A stretch of 9,737 bases of DNA from Oscillospiraceae bacterium (GCA_017408185.1 JAFQVE010000242.1:1-9737), one strand, 5' to 3'; shown: positions 1 through 6,787, counted from the first letter of the stretch. Numbers and translations are program-made. The notes: a model not told the origin generated them from the sequence alone.

Positions 1-1548
1 ACCAACGCCCTTGACAACGCCTGTTTCTGCATCTACTGTTGCCATGCCGGAATCTGCGGAGGAATAGCTTACCTCGGCATCTTCTGCCGCCTCGCCATTG
101 CTCATATAGAGCGAGGAGGAAAGCGCCATATCCTCATTGATGTTTATCTCATTCTTCGGTGCAGTGAGAAGCGCCTTCATCGGAGCATCTTTCTCAAGAC
201 CTGCAAGCGAAAAGCTCCGGATATTGGCATAGCCGTTGTTTTTCGTTGTGTCGCCTCCGTTTGCACCGTTATTGAGCATAACGACATAATATTCGCCTGC
301 AGTGAGGTCAATCTCGCTGAGCGAAACCTTTTCGCTCGTTTCTTCCTCACTGTAGCAATTTATCGCCGAGCCAATCAAAGTATCCGCAGTTGCATTTGCA
401 AAATCAAAAGCTCCGTTCGCCGGGAACATATATACATTCAGCGCTGTTGTTCCCGCGCTCTGTTTTACCAGATCAAGCTGCGGTATATATTTCCCGTCAG
501 CAGGAACAAAGACTTTTATTGCATATTTGGTTGTCTTATAGAACAGAGCGAGGTATTTCTCGCCTGCATCACCCTTTGCAGTGATGCGGCTTGCATTGTT
601 GTTATTGAAATGACCTGCATATTCCCAGAAGCCGTTTGTTTTCATATAGTTAAGGCTTTCTGCATCGTTTACAGGGTGTAGCGATTCAATCGCTGTGCCG
701 AGATCATAGATCACCGCAAGCGTTTCCTCTTCCTGCTCTCCTCCGCCCTGGAGCTCGCCGGTCACGGTTATTTTAACTTCAGCGCGTCTTTCGGGCATAC
801 CTGCCTTTGTGTAGTTGACAAAAAGCTTTACCGAACCTGCCGAGAGTCCTCTCACGAGACCGCTTGCAGAATCGACAGTTGCAATAGCTTCATTCTCCGA
901 GCCATAGGTGACGGTTGCGCCGTCATATGCGCTTCCGTCACTCATCGAAATTGATGATGAAAGGTTAAGCGTCTCACCTGCTTCAAGCTCTGTCTTTGAG
1001 GCAGTGAGCATCGGCTTCATCGGGACAGGCTCGGTGATACCGCCCGTCAGGGTGAAGCTTTCGATATATGTATATTTACTCTTTGTCGGATTATAGAAGA
1101 CAACATAATGCTCGCCTTCGGAAATTTCCGTTGCATTTCCCGGAAGAGATGCCTGCTTAGCTTCTGCCGCATTGCAGGCAAATGTGCCGAGATTGACTCC
1201 GGTTTTGAAAATCTCCTTATCATTTCTTATGCCGGTCAGGCTCTCGGCAATCGACTCGTCGAGTAGGTACACCTGCACGTTGTTGTCCGAATTCGGGCTT
1301 TGTATAACCTCAAGTGACGGTGTGTAGGTTCCCGTTTTCGGAACATAAATCTTTATCGCATACCAGCTGTCGGTATGATAAACCTGAAGAAGATTTATGC
1401 CTGAAAGCTTCTGGCTTTTTATTCTTCCTGCAGCTCCCTCATAGTGGGAATAATATTCCCAGAAGCCTTTCGTTTCCTCGAAATCGAGGCTTTCTTTATC
1501 GTCTACAGGATGAAAATCCTTCATCTTTGCGCCCAGGTCATAAGTGAT
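1..1548 (-). repeat. Internal tandem duplication of a beta-module + Ig-like unit
   Basis: Within the secreted protein, the unit encoded by about 748-1548 (residues 31-297) recurs in about 1-714 (residues 309 to the window edge). Matching landmarks appear in the same order: YDLG at 33/311, HPVDD/HPVND at 43/321, GFWEY at 58/336, RI at 72/351, YAIK at 93/372, YVVF/YVVM at 178/451, MKPMLTA/MKALLTA at 207/487, and ATVDSASGLVRG/ATVDAETGVVKG at 253/533. The copies are clearly diverged at protein level, so this is an old domain duplication rather than a recent DNA repeat. More copies may lie beyond the left edge. Confidence 0.8.
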
Positions 1549-1638
1549 TTTCACCGCTGACGGCGTTTCTGCCACAGTTGCAGGTAATATTCCCGCAAGC
1601 AATGACAACACAAGAATAAACGACAATATTCTTTTCAT
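1..1638 (-). CDS. Secreted modular protein with two module + Ig-like repeats (5' part, C-terminus outside window)
   Basis: An open frame runs without a stop from an ATG at 1638 to the left edge (546 codons seen), so the C-terminus and any anchor or catalytic domain are missing. The start follows AAGGAGG (1648-1654) at a 9-nt spacing. Residues 1-23 form a signal peptide: MKR, a hydrophobic core (ILSFILVLSLLAGIL), then ATVA|ET as the likely cleavage site. The exported part repeats one plan twice. First comes a beta-rich module (about 31-200 and 309-481) with shared landmarks YDLG, HPV(D/N)D, GFWEY, RI and YAIK(I/V)(Y/F)VP. Then comes a bacterial Ig-like (Big_2-type) domain, about 208-294 and 488 onward, with LTAxKxE, SSS(I/L)xMS(D/N)G and the typical ATVDxxxGxVxG. 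A Gly/Gln/Glu linker (295-306) joins the units. Big_2 domains are common in large surface proteins of Clostridia, often beside glycan-active domains. The first module resembles a carbohydrate-binding beta-sandwich only in general character, and I do not recognise it as a named family. The gene diverges from the AraC-family regulator and carries its putative site upstream. Function beyond a cell-surface or extracellular role is unknown. Confidence 0.85.
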   Translation of the reverse strand, partial: MKRILSFILVLSLLAGILPATVAETPSAVKITYDLGAKMKDFHPVDDKESLDFEETKGFWEYYSHYEGAAGRIKSQKLSGINLLQVYHTDSWYAIKIYVPKTGTYTPSLEVIQSPNSDNNVQVYLLDESIAESLTGIRNDKEIFKTGVNLGTFACNAAEAKQASLPGNATEISEGEHYVVFYNPTKSKYTYIESFTLTGGITEPVPMKPMLTASKTELEAGETLNLSSSISMSDGSAYDGATVTYGSENEAIATVDSASGLVRGLSAGSVKLFVNYTKAGMPERRAEVKITVTGELQGGGEQEEETLAVIYDLGTAIESLHPVNDAESLNYMKTNGFWEYAGHFNNNNASRITAKGDAGEKYLALFYKTTKYAIKVFVPADGKYIPQLDLVKQSAGTTALNVYMFPANGAFDFANATADTLIGSAINCYSEEETSEKVSLSEIDLTAGEYYVVMLNNGANGGDTTKNNGYANIRSFSLAGLEKDAPMKALLTAPKNEININEDMALSSSLYMSNGEAAEDAEVSYSSADSGMATVDAETGVVKGVG

Positions 1639-1647
1639 TTTTATAAT

Positions 1648-1654
1648 CCTCCTT
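1648..1654 (-). promoter_or_regulatory. Ribosome binding site of the secreted-protein gene
   Basis: On the minus strand this reads AAGGAGG, a near-perfect anti-Shine-Dalgarno match, 9 nt before the ATG at 1638. It fixes the start of the signal peptide. Confidence 0.85.
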
Positions 1655-1681
1655 AACAATATATAATTCCATTTTAATATA

Positions 1682-1691
1682 ATTTTAACAT
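1682..1691 (-). promoter_or_regulatory. Extended -10 promoter of the secreted-protein gene
   Basis: Read on the minus strand the bases are ATGTTAAAAT: an extended -10 (TG-n-TAAAAT) with the hexamer at 1682-1687. Transcription would start near 1675, leaving a leader of about 37 nt. There is no convincing -35 hexamer at the right distance. Instead the 17-nt shared motif (1706-1722) lies where an activator would contact RNA polymerase. The box occupies exactly the same place relative to the motif as ATGTTATACT does in front of the GH88 gene. Confidence 0.6.
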
Positions 1692-1705
1692 TCACCCTTT
1701 TTAAA

Positions 1706-1722
1706 GTATTGCATAATCCTAC
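1706..1722 (-). promoter_or_regulatory. Putative AraC-family regulator site, copy A
   Basis: The minus strand reads GTAGGATTATGCAATAC. It matches the site before the GH88 gene (2797-2813) at 15 of 17 positions, in the same orientation relative to the downstream gene and with the same 14-nt gap to the extended -10. The gap itself is not conserved. Seventeen bp is about the length contacted by one AraC-family DNA-binding domain with its two helix-turn-helix units. Assignment to the regulator encoded next door is an inference from position. The site is also about 30 bp upstream of that regulator's own -35, so it could affect autoregulation. Confidence 0.6.
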
Positions 1723-1753
1723 ACATTTTTATTGACACTATTTCCCTTTCCGA

Positions 1754-1782
1754 TTGACAAACATACTTCTCTCCGATAAAAT
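1754..1782 (+). promoter_or_regulatory. Sigma-A-type promoter of the AraC-family gene
   Basis: TTGACA (1754-1759), a 17-nt spacer and TAAAAT (1777-1782) make a near-consensus housekeeping promoter, with a predicted start near 1789 and a short leader to the ATG at 1809. This contrasts with the two putative target promoters, which lack a -35. That fits a constitutively made regulator waiting for an effector. Confidence 0.8.
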
Positions 1783-1808
1783 AAACAGAGGAAGGAGGCG
1801 AGCGAGAT

Positions 1809-2771
1809 ATGAAGCCGCAGTTTGACAGGCTTAACAACTATAGTTATTGCATTTGGCGCATCAGCAACGATCTCTATAAAATCAGAAAATCTTATTATCC
1901 GGAGGAAAGAAAACCGACGCTGTCACACTTGCACGATTTTCCACAGTTATGGTATTGTGTTAAGGGCAGTTTTTCTCTCGTCACGGAAGAAAAGACCTAC
2001 GAACTCACAGCGGGGCAGATATTTGTTGTCCCGCCCGGTATGAATCATATATTTCTTGTTCCCGAAAACATGGATGCAGAAATTATTTCTGCCGATGTCA
2101 GATTTGATTTTTTTAACAATACGCAACCCGGAGAATATATCAACACAAAGCGCGGACTCTTTATGCACTATTTTTCAAAGGAGCTTCGCCTTCCCGTTCC
2201 CGAGCCGATTACGCTTAGCAACCAATCCCGCGCAATTCTTCAGGAAAATTTTTCAAAGCTTGTGCTGAATCAGCTTGCCGGTGTACCAAATATTGAAAGC
2301 GAAGCCTTTGCGTTGTTTGAAAGCACATTTTCACTCCCCGAGCTGAGACTTCCACAGGAATCCGCAGCCCGCGCTGAAGTGCTTTGGAGAGAAAAAATTC
2401 AACCTATTCTCCGCGTTGTCGGATATATCAACAAAAATTACGCTGAAAAAATTCTCGTTGAAGATATGCTTAAAATGAGCTGTCTCGGACATACAATCTT
2501 CTTCTCAACTTTCAAAAAAATTATAGGTGATTCATTTTCGTCATACCTTCAGCAGATCAGACTTTGGATGTGCCACTCCATGATGGCTCACACAAATTTT
2601 TCAATGGCACACATTGCAGCATTCTGCGGTTTCTGTAACCAGTCGCATATGGAGCGCGCATATAAAAAATACGCAGGAAAGCTGCCTAAAAAAGCAAGAG
2701 CACATTCGAAGGAATGGTGGAAAGAACAAGCAGAAAAAGAAGCCCAAGAGAAAGCAGCCGCGGCAAAATAG
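1809..2771 (+). CDS. AraC-family transcriptional regulator with N-terminal cupin sensor
   Basis: A 320-residue protein, close to the usual length for AraC-family regulators. The ATG follows AAGGAGG (1792-1798) at 10 nt. Residues 35-100 form a cupin-like effector-binding domain: H40 and H42, then LWYCVKGSFSLV, a Gly-turn (LTAGQIFVVPPGMNH) and further strands. Residues 202-297 form the DNA-binding domain. HTH-1 lies around 214-240 (LVEDMLKMSCLGHTIFFSTFKKIIGD region) and HTH-2 around 265-290 (MAHIAAFCGFCNQSHMERAYKKYAG), followed by KLPKKAR where the family usually has TPxxYR. The tail (301-320) is a Lys/Glu/Ala-rich helix whose last codons also form the terminator stem. Regulators of this class usually sense a sugar or oligosaccharide and activate nearby glycan-utilisation genes. 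Here the gene sits between a secreted-protein gene and a GH88 gene that share a promoter motif. The effector cannot be told from sequence. Confidence 0.93.
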   Translation: MKPQFDRLNNYSYCIWRISNDLYKIRKSYYPEERKPTLSHLHDFPQLWYCVKGSFSLVTEEKTYELTAGQIFVVPPGMNHIFLVPENMDAEIISADVRFDFFNNTQPGEYINTKRGLFMHYFSKELRLPVPEPITLSNQSRAILQENFSKLVLNQLAGVPNIESEAFALFESTFSLPELRLPQESAARAEVLWREKIQPILRVVGYINKNYAEKILVEDMLKMSCLGHTIFFSTFKKIIGDSFSSYLQQIRLWMCHSMMAHTNFSMAHIAAFCGFCNQSHMERAYKKYAGKLPKKARAHSKEWWKEQAEKEAQEKAAAAK

Positions 2772-2787
2772 CCGTCGGCTGCTTTTT
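2751..2787 (+). terminator. Intrinsic terminator overlapping the end of the AraC-family gene
   Basis: AAAGCAGCCG (2751-2760) pairs with CGGCTGCTTT (2776-2785). Inside, CGGC (2761-2764) pairs with GCCG (2771-2774) across an AAAATA loop, with one bulged T at 2775. A run of five T (2783-2787) follows. The left arm and loop are the final codons of the gene and part of its TAG stop. The element separates the regulator transcript from the GH88 gene, which has its own promoter just after it. Confidence 0.88.
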
Positions 2788-2796
2788 ACATAAAAC

Positions 2797-2813
2797 GTAG
2801 GATTGTGCAATGC
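2797..2813 (+). promoter_or_regulatory. Putative AraC-family regulator site, copy B
   Basis: GTAGGATTGTGCAATGC matches copy A (1706-1722, minus strand) at 15 of 17 positions; both differences are A/G. It starts 10 nt after the terminator T-run and ends 15 nt before the extended -10 (ATG at 2828), as in copy A. Its right end covers the place of the missing -35, the usual position for a directly activating AraC-family protein. The role is inferred. Confidence 0.6.
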
Positions 2814-2827
2814 ACATTAAAAGTTTT

Positions 2828-2837
2828 ATGTTATACT
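2828..2837 (+). promoter_or_regulatory. Extended -10 promoter of the GH88 gene
   Basis: ATGTTATACT holds the extended -10 TG-T-TATACT (hexamer 2832-2837). Seventeen nt upstream the bases are AATGCA, which is no -35. The start point would be near 2844, giving a leader of about 24 nt. Eight of ten bases match the box in front of the secreted-protein gene. Confidence 0.6.
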
Positions 2838-2867
2838 TATTTATTATCTGATATGGAGGAAGCACAA

Positions 2868-3998
2868 ATGTTTGACGGTAATGACAAAAGCTTCTGCTCC
2901 GAATTTCTGGAGAAAGTCGTAAAAAAGCTCTCTGTTATCTCGCGCAAAATCGGCGCAAATTTCCCTTCGACAAACAGCCGCACGGGAAAATTTGACCCAA
3001 AAGAAAACAACGATAAGCTCGCAAGCTGGACAAACGGCTTCTGGCCGGGTATGATGTGGCTTATGTACATAAAAACAGGCGATGAATACTGCAGGAAAAT
3101 CGCCGAGGAATGCGAAGAAAAACTTGATAAGGCTTTTGACATATTTTTCGGACTTCACCACGATGTCGGATTTATGTGGGAGCTATCTGCCCTGGCAGAC
3201 TATAAGATAACAAAAAACGAGCGTTCACGCGCACGTGCGCTTCACGCCGCAACGATACTTGCAGGGCGCTATAATCCGAACGCCGGAATGATCCGTGCCT
3301 GGGATCATGCAAGCTCTCGCGCAATTATCGACTGCATGATGAACATACCTCTTCTCTACTGGGCAAGCAAGGAAACGGATGACCCTCGATTCGGATATAT
3401 TGCAGATTGCCACGTGGAATCGGTGATGAAGCATTTTATAAGAGGCGACGGTTCGGTTCATCATCAGGTAGTCTTTGACCCCGAAACCGGCGAAATCCTC
3501 GAAAAGCCCCAAGGGCAAGGTGCCGCACCCGGCTCATCGTGGTCAAGAGGACAGGCGTGGGCGATCTATGGCTTTGCTCTTGCATATCTCAACACCGGAA
3601 ACACGGACTATCTTGATGTATCAAAATCGGTTGCCCACTATTTCATTGCAAACATAGAAGACGGTGAGCTTCCCCTTCTCGATTTCCGCGCCCCCGAGGA
3701 CAAGAAATATTTTGATGCATCTGCCGCGGCAATCGCCGCCTGCGGACTAATCGAGCTTGCAAAGGCAGTCGGAGAATTGGAAAAGAAGATCTATGAGAAT
3801 GCCGCAATGAAGCTTCTTCGCGCTCTGTATAAAGACTTTGACGAGAGCGAGGATAATCTCTGGCTTCTGAACAAGTGCTCTGCCTCCTGGCGCGTTCCGA
3901 CAAGCATACATATTCCGTATGTATTCGGCGACTATTATCTTCTTGAAGCACTGATGAAAATCGACGGCAACGACGGTAGTTTTACCGTTCACGGATAA
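2868..3998 (+). CDS. Glycoside hydrolase family 88, unsaturated glucuronyl/uronyl hydrolase
   Basis: Enzymes of this family remove the 4,5-unsaturated uronic acid that polysaccharide lyases leave at the non-reducing end of oligosaccharides from glycosaminoglycans, gellan or xanthan. They act by hydrating the double bond. The ATG at 2868 gives 376 residues, the usual family length, with GGAGGA (2855-2860) 7 nt upstream. Longer frames starting at 2805 or 2853 would run through the promoter or the ribosome binding site. Landmarks are WTNGFWPGMMWLMY (54-67), HHDVGFMWE (97-105), AWDHASSRAIIDCMMNIPLLYW (144-165 region), SSWSRGQAWAIYGFAL (about 224-239) and a C-terminal IPYVFGDYYLLEAL. By motif position, D99 and D155 match the two catalytic Asp residues of Bacillus GL1 UGL (D88 and D149). 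There is no signal peptide, so it is cytoplasmic and acts on imported oligosaccharides. No polysaccharide lyase or transporter is visible. The exact substrate is unknown. Confidence 0.95.
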   Translation: MFDGNDKSFCSEFLEKVVKKLSVISRKIGANFPSTNSRTGKFDPKENNDKLASWTNGFWPGMMWLMYIKTGDEYCRKIAEECEEKLDKAFDIFFGLHHDVGFMWELSALADYKITKNERSRARALHAATILAGRYNPNAGMIRAWDHASSRAIIDCMMNIPLLYWASKETDDPRFGYIADCHVESVMKHFIRGDGSVHHQVVFDPETGEILEKPQGQGAAPGSSWSRGQAWAIYGFALAYLNTGNTDYLDVSKSVAHYFIANIEDGELPLLDFRAPEDKKYFDASAAAIAACGLIELAKAVGELEKKIYENAAMKLLRALYKDFDESEDNLWLLNKCSASWRVPTSIHIPYVFGDYYLLEALMKIDGNDGSFTVHG

Positions 3999-4020
3999 CA
4001 GAATATTATCGATATGCGAC

Positions 4021-4058
4021 AAAAACACCGCACGGGAAAATCCCTGTGTGGTGTTTTC
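4021..4058. terminator. Bidirectional terminator between convergent GH88 and peptidase-acetyltransferase genes
   Basis: AAAACACC (4022-4029) pairs with GGTGTTTT (4050-4057). An inner CGGGA/TCCC region closes the loop with a few mismatches. The T-run (4054-4057) on the plus strand and the A-run (4021-4025) on its other side allow it to serve both converging genes, whose stops are at 3998 and 4088. Confidence 0.82.
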
Positions 4059-4072
4059 ATTTATCATCATTT

Positions 4073-4090
4073 TGAGACTTTAAAGTCTCA
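4073..4090. repeat. Perfect 18-nt palindrome at the end of the fusion gene
   Basis: TGAGACTTTAAAGTCTCA is its own reverse complement. It begins, on the minus strand, with the TGA stop codon of the peptidase-acetyltransferase gene. In RNA it could form a GAGACT/AGTCTC stem with a TTAA loop. No T-run follows directly on the minus strand, so it is not a classical terminator. It could be an RNA 3'-end element or a protein site; its role is unknown. Confidence 0.6.
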
Positions 4091-6784
4091 TTTAATCATT
4101 TTTTTGCAGAACGGGCAATCGGGCTTTTTGCAAAGAAGCGCGAATTCATCTTCCTTTATCATCTGCGTGGTTATGTCATAAAGCTCACGGAGCTCCATAC
4201 GGTAGAGCGTTGCAAGCCCGAACGGAACTTCATATATATGGAGTCCGCGTTTTTTTGCCTCGTCATAATATGCGGTATTGATTCCTCCATAGAAATTGCG
4301 GCATCCAAAGAGATGGCGGTCTATCAGCGCATTGCACCTTCTTCCCTCTTTATCAACATACTGAACAACTGCAGGCTCGGTGTAGCTCACTCCTGCCATT
4401 GTTTCAACATAGTGCAGGAAGGTGTTTGAGCCGGGATGACAACCAAGGAACACAACGCTTGCGTTTTTCTCCAGTGCCTTTCCAAGCGGAGAGGTTTCAC
4501 CCGTCGGCGCATCGAGAAGCCCGTGTCCTGAGACAATATACTCCGCATCCTTTCCCATCGCAACCCATTCGTGTGTCGCGTGACCTGAGCGGTAAGCATC
4601 ATCACGTTTTATCATTGCTTTTGGCAAAAGTCCCGTTCTCACGGTCTTATCACGGAGATTTCCGTCTTTTCTTGTGTCATAAGGGCGGAAGGCATAGCCG
4701 CTGTTGACAGATCCGTCAAACATAAGATAAGGATTTGTGAATGACGGAGCCATAAACGTTCCGTTCTCTCCTATCACTTCGCTGATAGCGCCGAGCATTG
4801 CATCAGCACCGCCTTCGAGATAGCCCATACCTGAAATACCCGAATGGACAACGAGGGTATCGCCTTCTTTTACTCCGAGCGAGCGAAGTGCTTCGACAAG
4901 TCCTTCTTTTGTGAGCGGATTCTTTGCTTTCATATTGAGATAGCCGTATTCAGAAAACATTATGCATCTGTGAAGCCAGGTCTTTATCTCTGCCTCGGTA
5001 AATAAAAATCCTCTGTCCCACTCAGCCTCATCTATTGCGGCACGGAGAGTTTTCACTCCATCCATTTTTGAGAAAACTTCAGCAAACTTATTATAAAGCA
5101 TACCGCCAAATCCCATCAGCTTTCTTTCCTTCGGAATATTCGGCATATCGTGTGGGAAGCCTCGCATTGCGCGGGAGAAAACAAAGTTTTCGCAATAATC
5201 ATACCACGGTGTCGCCTCAAGCTTTTCGGGTGCTTCCTTGATAACTTGCGGCATTATTACTCTTTCCGCCGCTTTGTTTATTTCATCTGTATTTCCCCAA
5301 AGTGCGAGATTCTTTATCTTGCATACCTCGCGGTTTCTGATAAATTCCATTCTCGCTTTTGCATCACTTCCGGGACGGATTTCTTTCTCTGCTTCCGCCT
5401 TTAAAACCTCATTTGCCTTTTCCACAGCACCGGGAAGAATTTCCTTCACCTCATCCTCGGTAAGTGTTGCCATTGCGCGCACCCATTCTGCAGAAAAAGC
5501 GAAGTTTGCACCTGACATAGAGAGGTCTATCAAACTCTTATCATTCTGAGAGGAATTATGGTGATATCCATGAGGTGCATAAAAAATCCAAACGGTCGGC
5601 ATACCTATCGAGCTGTCTCCGAAGAAGGTATCATCACCCATACCATGGTCACGCTTCAAGATTTTTATTTCGGGATGGTTTTTCTTGAATTTTGCATCAG
5701 TGATATCAAGGATAATATTAGCTGCAGAACCGGGTATATCGGAAGCCTCTTTTGAAGTAAGCATACGCTGTACCGTTCTATCACTTGTGCATGTGAATCC
5801 ATCCATATTGATTGCACCGATTGTTCTTTCCGATAAATCACCGCCATAATATTCGCAAACGGCAGACATACCATAAAGCTCGGATGCAAACACCACTCTC
5901 ACGCTGTATTTAAGATCTATCTCCCCTTTTTCGGAAAGCTCGCGGAGCGCTTTCAATATGCCGATTGAAGCAACAACACCGTTTGAATTATCATTTACAA
6001 GCGGCTCACAAGTATGCGCCAGTATCCATATCTCACGTTTATCTTTTCCCGGAAGATATGCACTTACTGCAGGAAACTTTGATTCATAACGCTTTGCATC
6101 GGAGAAGATATGAGCTTTTACTACACCGTTTGAACACGCCTGACGAAGCGCAGTTCCGTTTTTTTCACTTATTTGAAAAGAAATAAAATCCCTGTCACCT
6201 TCTTTTATGTGCCACACACCGCTTTCTGTTGCAGCATTAGCCCAGTACACACCGTCGGGATCCATATTCGGGTTTTCAGAATAGTCAGAAACCCATCCGA
6301 TTGCTCCCAGATCAAGAAGCATACGTATAGCATCACATCTTGGCTGTGTCCTTTGGTCAAGAAGAACAAGACACCCCTTGACATCAACACCAAATTTCAT
6401 CTGTGACTCTGTTACAATGCGCACGTCAAGACCTTCCGGAGGTGTTGCAACAGAATGCTTTACTGCATGGAGAGGCTCTCTTTCATAATCGGCAATAACG
6501 GGGTTTTCAATACCCGGAACTTTTGTGATAAGCTCAAGGCTCATTTTATTTACATCCCAGCCTATTGCCATACATTTATCCTGATAACAGGTTTTTCCGT
6601 CTGCCGGAAATTCAAGGTACTCCGCATCAAAGCCTTCTTCACAGAGGAGATTATATATGTATCTTGCGGCTTTTTCAATTTCCGGATATGTCTGCTTTTT
6701 CTCGTGACGGTAAATATTCAATGTATGCTCAAGAAACCATTTTTCATCGAACATACTTTCAAAGGTTTTCATATAGTCTCGCAT
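4088..6784 (-). CDS. Fused M28-type metallopeptidase and AAC(3)-type N-acetyltransferase
   Basis: One uninterrupted 898-residue frame carries two enzyme-like halves. The ATG at 6784 follows AGAAGGG at about 7 nt and lies 3 nt after the stop of the DUF5107 gene, so the two are translationally close. Residues 1-450 look like an M28-type zinc aminopeptidase with a PA-like insert (about 120-230, VKGCLVLLDQR then LLDLGAIGWVSD). Candidate metal or catalytic residues are H257 (LAHTCEP), D265 (NDN), E302 (ASELYG), D328 (NMDG) and H408/H409 (GYHHNSS). Residues 450-620 are a helical linker. Residues 621-880 match AAC(3): VVHSGISGMGYLEGG (645-659), GTFMAPSFT (675-683), RTGLLPKA (716-723), RSGHATHEWVAMG (732-744), SPLGKAL (765-771), and NTFLHYVE (787-794). 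AAC(3) proteins transfer acetyl from acetyl-CoA to an amine; distant members outside antibiotic resistance are common, so a resistance role is not implied. The tail has C885-x4-C890-x2-C893. There is no signal peptide, so it is cytoplasmic. The natural substrate is unknown; an amino sugar or glycopeptide is a guess. Confidence 0.85.
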   Translation of the reverse strand: MRDYMKTFESMFDEKWFLEHTLNIYRHEKKQTYPEIEKAARYIYNLLCEEGFDAEYLEFPADGKTCYQDKCMAIGWDVNKMSLELITKVPGIENPVIADYEREPLHAVKHSVATPPEGLDVRIVTESQMKFGVDVKGCLVLLDQRTQPRCDAIRMLLDLGAIGWVSDYSENPNMDPDGVYWANAATESGVWHIKEGDRDFISFQISEKNGTALRQACSNGVVKAHIFSDAKRYESKFPAVSAYLPGKDKREIWILAHTCEPLVNDNSNGVVASIGILKALRELSEKGEIDLKYSVRVVFASELYGMSAVCEYYGGDLSERTIGAINMDGFTCTSDRTVQRMLTSKEASDIPGSAANIILDITDAKFKKNHPEIKILKRDHGMGDDTFFGDSSIGMPTVWIFYAPHGYHHNSSQNDKSLIDLSMSGANFAFSAEWVRAMATLTEDEVKEILPGAVEKANEVLKAEAEKEIRPGSDAKARMEFIRNREVCKIKNLALWGNTDEINKAAERVIMPQVIKEAPEKLEATPWYDYCENFVFSRAMRGFPHDMPNIPKERKLMGFGGMLYNKFAEVFSKMDGVKTLRAAIDEAEWDRGFLFTEAEIKTWLHRCIMFSEYGYLNMKAKNPLTKEGLVEALRSLGVKEGDTLVVHSGISGMGYLEGGADAMLGAISEVIGENGTFMAPSFTNPYLMFDGSVNSGYAFRPYDTRKDGNLRDKTVRTGLLPKAMIKRDDAYRSGHATHEWVAMGKDAEYIVSGHGLLDAPTGETSPLGKALEKNASVVFLGCHPGSNTFLHYVETMAGVSYTEPAVVQYVDKEGRRCNALIDRHLFGCRNFYGGINTAYYDEAKKRGLHIYEVPFGLATLYRMELRELYDITTQMIKEDEFALLCKKPDCPFCKKMIK

Positions 6785-6787
6785 ATC

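Noticed and set aside
1732..1737. A second TTGACA upstream of the AraC-family promoter
   Set aside because: No -10-like hexamer occurs 16-18 nt downstream; the TTGACA at 1754 pairs well with TAAAAT.
2805..2867. Longer GH88 start at the GTG at 2805 or the ATG at 2853
   Set aside because: The upstream start lies in the regulator motif and the region covers the -10 box; the ATG at 2853 overlaps the ribosome binding site. The ATG at 2868 has GGAGGA at the right spacing and gives the usual family length.
4088..4924. Aminoglycoside resistance gene
   Set aside because: The AAC(3)-type domain is fused to a peptidase and embedded in a glycan-type locus without mobile elements. Distant AAC(3) relatives unrelated to resistance are common, so family membership alone does not support resistance.
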